Below, one piece after another: positions 26,555 through 35,714 of a stretch of 64,000 nucleotides of DNA (positions are counted from its first letter, which is position 1; each line of letters begins with the position of its first letter). Both the position numbers and the translations under genes were made by a program. The notes under the pieces were generated by a model. The model was given only the letters and a program-made list of their open reading frames with translations, did no database searches and was not told the origin of the DNA. The DNA is from an uncultured Massilia sp. (GTDB lineage: Bacteria > Pseudomonadota > Gammaproteobacteria > Burkholderiales > Burkholderiaceae_D). The stretch is taken from positions 62,001 to 126,000 of the forward strand of contig NZ_CAJYEB010000010.1 of NCBI RefSeq assembly GCF_913773735.1, in the 5' to 3' direction.

Positions 26555-27268
26555 ATGGGACAGACAGGGATGCGGGCGGCCGTCGCGCTGGCGATCGCGC
26601 TGGCAGGGCAGGGCGCGCAGGCGCAGGCGCAGGTCCAGCAGCGGGCGCAGGGCCAGGACCAGGCCGCGCGGGACGAGCGCGCCAGGCGCGAGGCCGCCGT
26701 CGCCGACGAAGCCGGCACGCTGGACGGCGCGCCGCGCCCGGCGCCGGCCGCCGGGGCGCGCAAGACGCCGCTGGCGCCCAGCTACGGGCCGGTGCTCGAT
26801 CCGCGCGGCCGCCAGGGGCAGGACGCCGTCCGCAAGGACCCGGCCGAGGTGCACGACGAGACCGATACGCTGACGCGCCAGGCGCCGCCGCCGGCGGACG
26901 GGCAGCGGCAGCCGGGCCGGCAGGGACAGCCGCAAGCGCGCCGCCACGCGTCGCCGCAGCCGCCCGGTCCGCTGGCGCCGCGGCCGCCGGGCCGGCCCGG
27001 CGATATGGCTGGAAGCGCGGCAGGAAGCGCGGCAGGAAGCGTGGCTGGAAGCGCGGCAGGCACGGCGGCGATCCACGGCCTGGTCCCCGTCCCGGCCCCG
27101 GCGCCCGCGCCGCAACCGCCGTCGCCCACTTCCTCCGCCATCGTCGGCTGCCAGGGCGGTTTCTGCACCGACGCGGCCGGCAACAGCTACAGCGGCAGCG
27201 GCCCCGCCGTGATCGGCAGCGGCGGACGCCTGTGCACGCGCGGCACGAGCACGGTCCAGTGCCTGTGA
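26555..27268 (+). CDS. Exported low-complexity Ala/Pro/Gln-rich protein
   Basis: A 237-residue protein of unknown function. An N-terminal signal (MRAAVALAIALAGQGAQAQA) is followed by a charged Gln/Arg region, a Pro/Gln-rich middle, and a [17 protein letters not shown] repeat coded by 12-bp units. A compact C-terminal module (IVGCQGGFCTDAAGNSYSGS, then SGGRLCTRGTSTVQCL) has four cysteines that could form two disulfides. This small C-terminal module is probably the folded part. The RBS GGGAGG precedes the ATG. It is monocistronic. Confidence 0.65.
   Translation: MGQTGMRAAVALAIALAGQGAQAQAQVQQRAQGQDQAARDERARREAAVADEAGTLDGAPRPAPAAGARKTPLAPSYGPVLDPRGRQGQDAVRKDPAEVHDETDTLTRQAPPPADGQRQPGRQGQPQARRHASPQPPGPLAPRPPGRPGDMAGSAAGSAAGSVAGSAAGTAAIHGLVPVPAPAPAPQPPSPTSSAIVGCQGGFCTDAAGNSYSGSGPAVIGSGGRLCTRGTSTVQCL
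27011..27070 (+). repeat. 12-bp tandem repeat inside the low-complexity gene
   Basis: Four units of GGAAGCGCGGCA (the third reads GGAAGCGTGGCT) and a degenerate fifth encode Gly-Ser-Ala-Ala / Gly-Ser-Val-Ala in frame. Because the unit is a multiple of three, copy-number change would alter length but not frame. Confidence 0.8.
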
Positions 27269-27295
27269 CGCTGGCCGGGACGCCCCGGAATTGGT

Positions 27296-27330
27296 TACAA
27301 TCCGCGGGTTGACGTTAACGTTAACGTCAA
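27296..27330 (+). promoter_or_regulatory. Promoter with a perfect 22-bp palindromic operator before the SDR gene
   Basis: A -10-like TACAAT at 27296-27301 is followed at 27309-27330 by a perfect palindrome, TTGACGTTAAC and its complement GTTAACGTCAA joined. It overlaps the expected transcription start, where a repressor would block initiation. The ACGT-rich form resembles, from memory, sites of MerR-type LiuR regulators of branched-chain acyl-CoA catabolism. That would fit an acyl-CoA dehydrogenase-type SDR gene, but the regulator is not in the window. Confidence 0.6.
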
Positions 27331-27361
27331 TAAGCGTACAACCATCGGGAGACACCAGGAC

Positions 27362-28126
27362 ATGCAGATCCAGGACAATGTATTCATCGTGACGGGCGGC
27401 GCCTCCGGCCTGGGCGCCGCCACCGCGCGGACCCTCGTGGCCGCCGGCGGCAAGGTCGTGCTGGCCGACGTGCAGCAGGAAGCCGGCCAGGCGCTGGCGG
27501 ACGAGCTGGGCGCCGTGGCCCGCTTCGTCAAGTGCGACGTGACCGCCGAAGCCGACGGCCAGGCCGTCGTCGCGGCGGCGCTGGCGCTGGGCCGCCTGCG
27601 CGGCCTGGTCAATTGCGCCGGCGTCGCGCCGGCCGTCAAGACCGTCGGCAAGGACGGTCCGCACCCGCTCGAGCAGTTCCGCCGCGCCATCGACATCAAC
27701 CTGGTCGGCACCTTCAATATGTGCCGCCTGGCGGCCGACGCCATGGGCCGCCAGGAGCCGCTCGAGCACGGCGAGCGCGGCGTGATCGTCAACACCGCCT
27801 CGGTCGCGGCGTTCGACGGCCAGATCGGCCAGGCCGCCTACGCCGCCTCGAAGGCGGGCGTGGCCGGCATGACGCTGCCGATGGCGCGCGACCTGTCGCG
27901 CAGCGGCATCCGCGTGATGACGATCGCCCCGGGCATCTTCGAGACGCCGATGCTGATGGGCATGCCGCAGGAAGTGCGCGATTCGCTCGGCAAGATGGTG
28001 CCGTTCCCGCCGCGCCTGGGCATGCCGCACGAGTATGCGCACCTGGCCAGGGCCATCATCGAGAACGTGATGCTCAACGGCGAGACGATCCGCCTCGACG
28101 GCGCGATCCGGATGCAGCCGAAGTAA
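27362..28126 (+). CDS. SDR-family 3-hydroxyacyl-CoA dehydrogenase-like protein
   Basis: A 254-residue short-chain dehydrogenase. The cofactor motif is [16 protein letters not shown] is seen in [13 protein letters not shown], the catalytic Ser lies in [15 protein letters not shown] and the YxxxK pair in [13 protein letters not shown]. The pattern matches the type-2 3-hydroxyacyl-CoA dehydrogenase (HSD10-like) group acting in isoleucine and fatty-acid breakdown, with the hallmark PGIFETPML after the active site. NAD+ is expected because of the Asp in [10 protein letters not shown] strong palindromic operator lies 32 bp upstream. No other catabolic gene is adjacent. Confidence 0.88.
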   Translation: MQIQDNVFIVTGGASGLGAATARTLVAAGGKVVLADVQQEAGQALADELGAVARFVKCDVTAEADGQAVVAAALALGRLRGLVNCAGVAPAVKTVGKDGPHPLEQFRRAIDINLVGTFNMCRLAADAMGRQEPLEHGERGVIVNTASVAAFDGQIGQAAYAASKAGVAGMTLPMARDLSRSGIRVMTIAPGIFETPMLMGMPQEVRDSLGKMVPFPPRLGMPHEYAHLARAIIENVMLNGETIRLDGAIRMQPK

Positions 28127-28304
28127 GGGCCGGGCCGCCGCCGCACGGCGTCGGCGGGCCCCGCGCCGCACCATCTTCACGCACACCGCACCACGATCTC
28201 GCAAAACATTCCTTCTGTGAATGTCTTGGCGATTTGCTGTACGATGCTCCGTTGCTACCTGGCGCGCGGCCCAGTCCGCGCGCCGTATTTATCGGAGACC
28301 ACCC

Positions 28305-30137
28305 ATGACGTCCACGCCGCCCGCCCGCGCCTCCCTTTCCCTGACCCTGCCGGCGCTGTTCGCCGCGTTCGCCTTTGCCGGCGCCGCCCACGCCCAGGAC
28401 GCCGCCCCGGCGCGCGTCGCCAGCCAGGCGCTGCAGCAGCAGCCCGAGGCGGCCAGCGGCTACCAGGACAAGGCCGGCTGGCCCGCGCGCAAGTACATGG
28501 TGGCCGCCGCCAATCCGCTGGCGGTCGAGGCCGGCTACGAGATGCTCAGGCAGGGCGGCACGGCGATCGACGCCGCCATCGCCACCCAGCTGGTGCTGAC
28601 CCTGGTCGAGCCGCAATCCTCGGGCATCGGCGGCGGCGCCTTCCTGGTCTACTACGACGGCAAGACCACGCAGGCCTACGACGGCCGCGAGACGGCGCCG
28701 TCGAAGGCGGACGAGCACCTGTTCCAGCATGCCGACGGCACGCCGCTGTCGCGCGCCGAAGGCATCGTCGGCGGCCGCTCGACCGGCGCGCCGGGCGTGC
28801 TGCGCATGCTGGCGCTGGCCCAGAAGGAACACGGCAAGCTGCCGTGGAAGACGCTGTTCGGGCCGGCCATCCGCCTGTCGGAACAGGGCTTCCGGGTCAG
28901 CCCGCGCCTGAACAGCCTGCTGGCCGGCGACAAGTACATCGGCAAGGATCCGACCGCGCGCGCCTATTTCTACGGCCCGGACGGCAAGCCCTGGCCGGTC
29001 GGGCACCTGCTGAAGAACCCGGAACTGGCGCGGACCCTGCGCGAGATCGCCGACGGCGGCGCCGAGGCGTTCTACACGGGCCGCATCGCGCGCGACATCG
29101 AGGCCAAGGTGAAGGGGCATCCGACCAATCCGGGCCTGCTCACCGCCGCCGACATCGCGGCCTACCGGCCGAAGAAGCGCGACCCGGTCTGCAGCGACTA
29201 CCGCGCGTACACGGTCTGCGGCATGCCGCCGCCGTCCTCGGGCGGCATCGCGGTGGCGCAGATGCTCGGCATGTTCGAGACCCGCGACATGAAGGCGCTG
29301 GCGCCGACCGACGGCGTGCCGTCGGCCGACGCCGTCCACGTGTTCTCCGAAGTGGGGCGCCTGGCCTACGCCGACCGCGACCGCTATGCCGCCGACACCG
29401 ACTTCGTGCCGCTGCCGGGCCGCGGCCTGCCGGCCCTGCTGGACAAGGGCTACCTGGCCCGGCGCGCCAGCCTGGTGAAGGACGACCGCTCGATGGGCAA
29501 GGCGCAGCCGGGCAAGCCGCCCGGCGTGGACATGGCCTGGAACTGGGGCCTGGACAATTCGATCGAGGCCCATTCGACCTCGCACATCGTGGCCGTGGAC
29601 CAGTACGGCGCCGGCCTGTCGATGACCACCAGCGTCGAGGACGCGTTCGGCTCGCGCCAGATGGTCGACGGCTTCATCCTGAACAACCAGCTGACCGACT
29701 TCTCGTTCGATTCGCGCGACGCCGACGGCCCGATCGCCAACCGCGTCGAGCCGGGCAAGCGTCCGCGCAGCGCGATGAGCCCGACCATCGTGTTCGACAG
29801 GAAGACCGGCAGGCTGGTGCTGGCGGTCGGCTCGCCCGGCGGCCCGCTGATCATCAACTACGTGGCCAAGGTGCTGGTCGGCACGCTCGACTGGGGCCTG
29901 AACATGCAGCAGGCGATCGCGCTGCCCAACTTCGGCAGCCGCAACGGCCCGACCGAGCTGGAGACCGGGCGCTTCCCGGCCGCCGAGATCGCGCAGCTGA
30001 AGGCGCGCGGCCACGTGGTGCGCGTCTTCGACCAGACCTCTGGCCTGCAGGGCATCGAGCGCATCGAGGTGCACGGCGTGCCGCTGTGGTTCGGCGGCGC
30101 CGACCCGCGCCGCGAGGGTGTGGCAAAAGGCGACTAA
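28305..30137 (+). CDS. ggt: Gamma-glutamyltransferase
   Basis: A 610-residue exported Ntn-hydrolase that cleaves itself into two subunits and transfers or hydrolyses gamma-glutamyl groups, for example from glutathione. The signal peptide is LTLPALFAAFAFAGAAHAQ. The large subunit has VAAANPLAVEAGYEMLRQGG and SSGIGGGAFLVYYDG. The probable nucleophile at the start of the small subunit is T425 in HSTSHIVAVD, followed by SMTTSVEDAFGS. The end of the small subunit has SPGGPLIINYVAKVL. The RBS CGGAG precedes the ATG. The gene has no co-directional partner before it closer than 170 bp. Confidence 0.93.
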   Translation: MTSTPPARASLSLTLPALFAAFAFAGAAHAQDAAPARVASQALQQQPEAASGYQDKAGWPARKYMVAAANPLAVEAGYEMLRQGGTAIDAAIATQLVLTLVEPQSSGIGGGAFLVYYDGKTTQAYDGRETAPSKADEHLFQHADGTPLSRAEGIVGGRSTGAPGVLRMLALAQKEHGKLPWKTLFGPAIRLSEQGFRVSPRLNSLLAGDKYIGKDPTARAYFYGPDGKPWPVGHLLKNPELARTLREIADGGAEAFYTGRIARDIEAKVKGHPTNPGLLTAADIAAYRPKKRDPVCSDYRAYTVCGMPPPSSGGIAVAQMLGMFETRDMKALAPTDGVPSADAVHVFSEVGRLAYADRDRYAADTDFVPLPGRGLPALLDKGYLARRASLVKDDRSMGKAQPGKPPGVDMAWNWGLDNSIEAHSTSHIVAVDQYGAGLSMTTSVEDAFGSRQMVDGFILNNQLTDFSFDSRDADGPIANRVEPGKRPRSAMSPTIVFDRKTGRLVLAVGSPGGPLIINYVAKVLVGTLDWGLNMQQAIALPNFGSRNGPTELETGRFPAAEIAQLKARGHVVRVFDQTSGLQGIERIEVHGVPLWFGGADPRREGVAKGD

Positions 30138-30170
30138 AACGCGCCGTTATCTTTGACTAAAAGCTAATTA

Positions 30171-30200
30171 TTCGACGCAAGCGCGGTGGAGTTTGATAAT
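30171..30200 (+). promoter_or_regulatory. Putative promoter of the propeller hybrid kinase
   Basis: TTCGAC (30171-30176) and GATAAT (30195-30200) are separated by 18 bp. If active, transcription starts near 30206, so a GTG at 30209 would be almost leaderless and a later start (30230 or 30275) would be favoured. Confidence 0.35.
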
Positions 30201-30208
30201 CTTGCCGC

Positions 30209-33200
30209 GTGGATATTGAATCGAATCGGATGCCGGCCCTCGGCGGCGTCCCGTGCGCGGCCCCGATCGCGCGCATGACGGGGAGGGCGGCCGCCGCGTG
30301 GCGCGCGCCGGCGCGCGCGTTCGCGCTGGCGCTGGCTTTTACCGTCGCGCTGGCGCTGCTGGCGCTCGTCGCCGGCGCGCCGGCGCGGGCCGCCACCGCG
30401 CCGAGCCCGACGCTGCGCTTCGAACACCTGTCCGTCGAGGATGGCCTGGGCCAGGAATCGGTGCTCGCCATCGTCCAGGACCCGGACGGCTTCATGTGGT
30501 TCGGCACCCAGTCCGGCCTGTCGCGCTACGACGGCTACCGCTTCACCAACTACCGCAACACGGTGGGCGATCCGAAGACCCTCGTCAACAACTGGGTGCG
30601 CGTGCTCTACGTCGACCGCAAGGGGCGGCTGTGGATCGGCACCGACGGCGGTCTCGACCGCTATGAACCCAGCACCGGCACCTTCACCCATTTCCTGCCC
30701 GACGAACCGGCCAAGCGCGGCAACGGCAACCGCCACATCCGCGCCATCCTCGACGACGGCAAGGACGGGCTGTGGCTGGCGACGGCCGACGGCCTGCAGC
30801 ATTTCGACATCGCCAGCGGGCGCTTCGCGATCTGGCACCACGTGCCGGGCGTGGCCGACAGCCTGGCCTCGGACAAGGTCAACGCGCTGGCGCTGGGGCA
30901 CGACGGGCGCCTGTGGATCGGCACCTCGGCCGGCCTGGACAGCCTCGATCCGGACCTGATGCACTTCCGCCATCACCCGTCGGCGCAGGGCGGCAAGTCC
31001 GACGTGATCCAGGCGCTGCTGGTCGATGCCGGCAACCGGTTGTGGGTCGGCAGCATGGGCGGGCTGGAGCGCCTGCCGCTGGGGCAGAAGGGCGAGTTGC
31101 GCCGCTTCGGCCCGGCCGAGGAGATGCCGTCGGGCGAGATCAGCGTGCTGTACCAGGATGCCGAGCGCCAGGTGTGGGTCGGCTCGCACGACCGCGGCCT
31201 GTACCGCTGGCTGCCCGAGCAGGGGCGCTTCGAGAACCACCCGCACCGCATCACCGACAACTACAGCCTGGGCGACAACCAGGTCTCGGCCCTGTACGGC
31301 GACCGCGTCGGCACCTTCTGGGTCGGCACCTGGTACGGCGGCGTGTCGCGCGCCGACATGGGCAGCGGCGGCTTCGCGCGCATCGTGCGCGGGGCCGATT
31401 CGCCGCTTTCGCTGGAAGACAACAAGGTGCGCGGCATCGTCGACGCCGGCGGCGGCAAGCTGTGGCTGGCCACCAACGGCGGCCTGCACCGTTTCGATCC
31501 GGCCAGCGGCGACGACCGCAGCTACCGCCTGGCGCCGGTGAGCAACGGCATGTCCGGCGACGTCATGGCCACCGCCGCGGCGGTGGGCCACGACGGCACG
31601 GTCTGGGTCGGCGCGCGCAACGGCCTGGCGCGGCTCGACCCGCGCAGCGGGAAGATCTCGCGCCGCCTGCTGTCGCGCGAGGGCGACGTCGACGCCAACA
31701 ACGTGCGCAACCTGCTGGTCACGCGCGACGGCATGCTGTGGATCGCCAGCCGCGGCGGCCTGCACCGGCTCGATCCCCGGACCGACAAGCTGAGCACCTG
31801 GCGCCACGATCCGGCGTCCAGTTCGAGCCTGGCCGACAACATCGCGCGGCCGATGCTGGAAGACCGCCAGGGCCGCTTCTGGGTCGGCACCTTCGACGGC
31901 CTCGACCTGCTCGACCGCGCCACCGGGAAGTTCCGCCACTTCCGCCACAATCCGCTCGACCCGGCCAGCATCAGCCACGACGAAGTGCACTACCTGCTCG
32001 AGGACCACCGCGGCACGCTGTGGGTGGGCACGGCGGTGGGCCTGAACAAGATGGTGATCGGGGCGGACGGTACGCCGCGCTTCCAGCGCTACACGGCGCG
32101 CGACGGCATGGCCGACGACGTGGTCGCGGCGATGCTGGAAGACCTGGACGGCTACATCTGGGTCAGCAGCTCGAGCGGCCTGCACCGGCTCGATCCGGTC
32201 AGCGGCGGCTGGCGCAACTACAACTCGGCCGACGGCACCATCGAGGGCGCCTATTTCGACGCCTCGGCGCTGCGCGGCGCGGACGGCACGCTCTACTTCG
32301 GCGGCAACAACGGCATCACGGCGTTCAATCCGCGCGCGCTGCACGACAACCTGATCGCGCCGCGCGCCGTGATCACGGGCCTGCAGATCTTCGGCCAGCC
32401 GGCCCAGGAAATCCGACCGGGCCTGCTGCCGGGGCCGATCGAGCGCCTGTCCGGCATCACGCTGCCGGCGGAGGATTCCGTGTTCTCGCTGGAATTCTCG
32501 GCGCTGCACTTCGCCGCGCCGGGCCGCAACCGCTTCGCCTACCGGCTGGTCGGCTTCGACCAGGACTGGATCGGCGTCGACGCCGGCAAGCGCTTCGCCA
32601 CCTATACCAACCTCGATCCGGGCAGCTACACCTTCCAGGTGCGCGCCGCCAACAAGGACGGCGTCTGGAGCGACGCGGCCGCCAGCCTGGAGATCACGGT
32701 GCTGCCGCCGTACTGGAAGACCTGGTGGTTCCGCGGCCTGTGCGCCATGTTCGTGGTCGGCCTGGGCTACGCGATCTACCGCGTGCGGGTGGACAACCTG
32801 AGCCGCCAGAAGGAACAGCTGGAGCAGCAGGTCGGCGTGCGCACCGAGAAGATCGAGCAGCAGAACCGGCTGCTGGAGTGCCAGACCGAGGAATTGCGCG
32901 AGCAGCAGCGCCAGGTCCGGCGCCGCACCGACGAGCTGGCGCTGGCCAACGCCGCGCTGCAGGAAAACGAGGAAAGGCTGTACCAGGCCAAGCAGCGCGC
33001 CGAGGACGCCACGCGCCAGAAGTCCGAGTTCCTGGCCAACATGAGCCACGAGATGCGCACGCCGCTGGCCGGCGTGATCGGCATGCTCGGCTTCGCGCTG
33101 CGCGACGGCACGCTGCGCGACGCGACGCGCGAGCAGATCCTGCGCGGCCAGGCGAATGCGCAGTCGCTGCTGGCGATCATCAACGACCTGCTCGACTTTT

Positions 33201-34576
33201 CCAAGATCGAGGCGGGCAAGCTCACCATCGAGAACATCGATTTCGCGCTGGACGGCGCGATCGAGCACGTGGTCACGCTGTTCGAGGAGCAGGCCGGCGC
33301 GCACAGCGTCGGCTTCGCCGTGCACCTGGACCCGCACCTGCCGCGCTTCGTGGTGGGCGACCCGACGCGCCTGCGCCAGATCCTCGTCAACCTGGTCGGC
33401 AACGCCTTCAAGTTCACCGAGAGCGGCACGGTCACGGTGCGCGTCGAGCGCCGTCCCGAGGACCAGGTCGACGCCGGGCGCCGCAACATGATCCGCTTCT
33501 CGGTCGAGGACACCGGCATCGGCATCCCGGCCGACGCGCTGCCGCGCCTGTTCCAGAAGTTCGAGCAGGCCGACGCCACCACCACGCGGCGCTACGGCGG
33601 CACCGGCCTGGGGCTGGCGATCTGCCGCCAGCTCGTCGAGCTGATGGGCGGCAGCATCGGCGCCACCAGCACCCCGGGCACGGGCTCGACCTTCAGCTTC
33701 GTGCTGCCGCTGGCCGACGGCGTGGCGCCCCCGATGGTGGCCGACCAGCCGCGCCAGCCGCACACGCACCGCCTGCGCGTGCTGTGCGCGGAAGACTACC
33801 CGACCAACCAGATCATCGTGCGCATGCTGCTGGAGGAACTGGGCCACCAGTGCGACGTGGTCGAGAACGGCGCGCTGGCGGTGGCGGCGTGCGCGCGCAC
33901 GCGCTACGACCTGATCCTGATGGACGGGCGCATGCCCGAGATGGACGGCGCCACCGCCACGCGCCTGATCCGCGCCGGCGGCCCGCTGGGGGCGCCGGTG
34001 CTCGACCAGCACCTGATGATCGTGGCGCTGACGGCCAACGTCAGCGAGGAAGACCGCAACCGCTACCTGGCCTGCGGCATGGACGCCTTCCTGACCAAGC
34101 CGATCGACGACACCCAGCTGCATTACCACCTGACGCGCGCCATCGAGCGCCAGCTGCAGCGCGGCATCCAGCTGGCGCCGATGCCGCTGCCGGCGGCGCG
34201 GACGGCGCCGTCGACGGCCGACCTGGACGCCATGTTCGGCGTGCTCACCGGGCCGCCGCCGCTGGCCGTGGCCGCCGCCCAGAACGCGGGCCGGCGCGCC
34301 ACCGACCTCAAGGCCAGGCTGCGCCAGACCTTCCTGGCCGACCTGCCGCGCCGGCGCGCCGAGCTGGACGCGGCGCTGCAAGCGTCGGACCACGAGGCGG
34401 CGGGGCGCCTGCTGCACGGGCTGCGCGGCAGCGCCGGCTATCTCGACGAGACCGAACTGCACCTCCTGTGCGGCGAACTGGAGGCGCAGGCCGACGCCGG
34501 CCGCCTGGATGCGGTGCGCGCGCGCCTGCCGCAGCTGCTGGACTTGCTGGCCCGGTTCGAGGCCGCCACGGCGTGA
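30209..34576 (+). CDS. Large hybrid histidine kinase with two-component propeller sensor
   Basis: A protein of up to 1455 residues. Order: signal/transmembrane segment (FALALAFTVALALLALVAG), two beta-propeller-type sensor regions of repeats such as GLWIGTDGGLDRY-like blades from about residue 70 to 720, a Y_Y_Y domain, one transmembrane helix (WFRGLCAMFVVGLGYAIY), coiled-coil linker, HisKA with H947 (NMSHEMRTPLAGVIG), HATPase, receiver with D1239 (LMDGRMPEMDG), and Hpt with H1403 (LLHGLRGSAGYL). All phosphorelay residues are present. Propeller sensors of this class often respond to polysaccharides in Bacteroidetes and Gammaproteobacteria. The GTG at 30209 gives the longest frame; the ATGs at 30230 and 30275 are likelier in view of the promoter. 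The next gene is a single receiver protein. Confidence 0.9.
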   Translation: MDIESNRMPALGGVPCAAPIARMTGRAAAAWRAPARAFALALAFTVALALLALVAGAPARAATAPSPTLRFEHLSVEDGLGQESVLAIVQDPDGFMWFGTQSGLSRYDGYRFTNYRNTVGDPKTLVNNWVRVLYVDRKGRLWIGTDGGLDRYEPSTGTFTHFLPDEPAKRGNGNRHIRAILDDGKDGLWLATADGLQHFDIASGRFAIWHHVPGVADSLASDKVNALALGHDGRLWIGTSAGLDSLDPDLMHFRHHPSAQGGKSDVIQALLVDAGNRLWVGSMGGLERLPLGQKGELRRFGPAEEMPSGEISVLYQDAERQVWVGSHDRGLYRWLPEQGRFENHPHRITDNYSLGDNQVSALYGDRVGTFWVGTWYGGVSRADMGSGGFARIVRGADSPLSLEDNKVRGIVDAGGGKLWLATNGGLHRFDPASGDDRSYRLAPVSNGMSGDVMATAAAVGHDGTVWVGARNGLARLDPRSGKISRRLLSREGDVDANNVRNLLVTRDGMLWIASRGGLHRLDPRTDKLSTWRHDPASSSSLADNIARPMLEDRQGRFWVGTFDGLDLLDRATGKFRHFRHNPLDPASISHDEVHYLLEDHRGTLWVGTAVGLNKMVIGADGTPRFQRYTARDGMADDVVAAMLEDLDGYIWVSSSSGLHRLDPVSGGWRNYNSADGTIEGAYFDASALRGADGTLYFGGNNGITAFNPRALHDNLIAPRAVITGLQIFGQPAQEIRPGLLPGPIERLSGITLPAEDSVFSLEFSALHFAAPGRNRFAYRLVGFDQDWIGVDAGKRFATYTNLDPGSYTFQVRAANKDGVWSDAAASLEITVLPPYWKTWWFRGLCAMFVVGLGYAIYRVRVDNLSRQKEQLEQQVGVRTEKIEQQNRLLECQTEELREQQRQVRRRTDELALANAALQENEERLYQAKQRAEDATRQKSEFLANMSHEMRTPLAGVIGMLGFALRDGTLRDATREQILRGQANAQSLLAIINDLLDFSKIEAGKLTIENIDFALDGAIEHVVTLFEEQAGAHSVGFAVHLDPHLPRFVVGDPTRLRQILVNLVGNAFKFTESGTVTVRVERRPEDQVDAGRRNMIRFSVEDTGIGIPADALPRLFQKFEQADATTTRRYGGTGLGLAICRQLVELMGGSIGATSTPGTGSTFSFVLPLADGVAPPMVADQPRQPHTHRLRVLCAEDYPTNQIIVRMLLEELGHQCDVVENGALAVAACARTRYDLILMDGRMPEMDGATATRLIRAGGPLGAPVLDQHLMIVALTANVSEEDRNRYLACGMDAFLTKPIDDTQLHYHLTRAIERQLQRGIQLAPMPLPAARTAPSTADLDAMFGVLTGPPPLAVAAAQNAGRRATDLKARLRQTFLADLPRRRAELDAALQASDHEAAGRLLHGLRGSAGYLDETELHLLCGELEAQADAGRLDAVRARLPQLLDLLARFEAATA

Positions 34577-34603
34577 GGCCCGCAGCGCGTGCGTCCCCAT
34601 CCT

Positions 34604-34631
34604 GTTGAACTCGGTATAATTTCCTTTCAAC
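34604..34631 (+). promoter_or_regulatory. -10 box framed by an inverted repeat before the receiver gene
   Basis: TATAAT at 34615-34620 lies between GTTGAA (34604-34609) and TTCAAC (34626-34631), an inverted repeat with 16 bp between arms, 20 bp before the start codon. This may be a promoter with an operator. No good -35 was found. Confidence 0.4.
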
Positions 34632-34650
34632 AATAGTTAGCGGAGCAGGC

Positions 34651-35352
34651 ATGAAGGTGTTGATCGTCGACGACGACGTGGTCTCGCGCATGATGCTGAT
34701 GCACATGATCGACGGCGCCGGCCATGGCGCCGACGTGCGGGAAGCCGAGGATGGCGAGCAGGCCTGGCGCCAGCTCGAGGACGGCGCCGATCCGGCGATC
34801 CTGTTCTGCGACCTGCGCATGCCGCGCCTGTCCGGCATGGAACTGCTGGCCCGGGTGAAGGCCGACGCGCGCTTCGCGCACCTGCCGTTCGTGCTGGTGT
34901 CGGCGGCCTCGGATGCCGCGACGATGGAGCAGGCGCTCGGCCTGGGCGCCGCCGGCTACATCGTGAAACCCTTCGACGGCGTCGGCGTGGCCGAGCACCT
35001 GGCGCGGCTGGCGCCGTGCGACGACGGCGAGGAAGCCGGCGCGGTCGCGCGGCGCCTGGGCATCGACACGGCGCGCCTGCAGCTCTACCTGGGCGGCCTG
35101 CAGCGCCAGCTCGCCGGCGCCGTGGCGGAACTGGAGGCCCTGCTGGCCGGCGGACGGCCGCAGGCGGCGCGCGACCTGCTGGCGCGCCTGGCCGAAGGCT
35201 GCCGCACGCTCGGCCTGCGCGCGCCGGCCGGCGGGCTCAATGCGCTGGCGGCCGGCGCCGACCTCGATGGCGCCGCCGCCGCGCGCATGCTCGAGCAGGC
35301 CGGCGCGGCCGCCGCGCGCCAGGCCGAGGCGGCGCGCGCGCTGGCCGACTGA
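34651..35352 (+). CDS. Response regulator with receiver and helical C-terminal region
   Basis: A 233-residue protein. The receiver domain is complete (VLIVDDDVVSRMML, phospho-site D54 in LFCDLRMPRLSG, the switch Ser/Lys in VLVSAASD and IVKPFDG). The C-terminal 110 residues are Ala/Leu/Arg-rich helices (RRLGIDTARLQLYLGGLQRQ onward) that resemble an Hpt-like four-helix bundle, but no histidine stands in an HxxKG-like motif. It lacks a DNA-binding domain. It follows the propeller kinase by 74 bp and probably accepts phosphate from it or from the PAS kinase downstream. The RBS GCGGAG precedes the ATG. Confidence 0.85.
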   Translation: MKVLIVDDDVVSRMMLMHMIDGAGHGADVREAEDGEQAWRQLEDGADPAILFCDLRMPRLSGMELLARVKADARFAHLPFVLVSAASDAATMEQALGLGAAGYIVKPFDGVGVAEHLARLAPCDDGEEAGAVARRLGIDTARLQLYLGGLQRQLAGAVAELEALLAGGRPQAARDLLARLAEGCRTLGLRAPAGGLNALAAGADLDGAAAARMLEQAGAAAARQAEAARALAD

Positions 35353-35403
35353 TGTATGGCCGATTGATGTGCGGCCGATTGATGTGCGGCCGATCGCTGT
35401 GCC
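35344..35403 (+). repeat. Four 15-bp repeats across the stop codon of the receiver gene
   Basis: Units close to GCCGATTGATGTGCG follow one another at 35344, 35359, 35374 and 35389. The first contains the stop codon of the receiver gene, and since 15 is a multiple of three the next two contain TGA in the same frame. The rest of the 362-bp gap to the next gene (to 35714) holds no gene that I can support. Confidence 0.75.
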
Positions 35404-35714
35404 GGCCGATCGACGCGCCGGCCGCGACGGCATGCCGGCCGGCCTGCGCTGTCAAGCCGCGGCGCACCATCCTGTTGTAAATCCACCCATCGCGAACGCG
35501 GTCTTTCCGGCATACTGAGCCGGTTGCAGCGCCTGGACGGCGGCCGGCCCGCGGCCGTCCCGGGCGCCCGGCGCGCGCTGCGGAACCGCGCCGGCACACC
35601 GGGCTGGGCCGGGTGTGGCGCGCGCCGTCCGCGACGTCTTGCCAATAGAATGGTCGGCTTTGCACGGCACCCTGCGTCGTCGGCCGCCGGCCGCGGACTG
35701 CACGAGCGGAAACA

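Noticed and set aside
30164..34633. A 1489-codon minus-strand open frame over the propeller kinase
   Set aside because: Composition is dominated by Ala, Arg, Gln, His and Val with no domain; the plus strand has clear kinase motifs. High-GC shadow.
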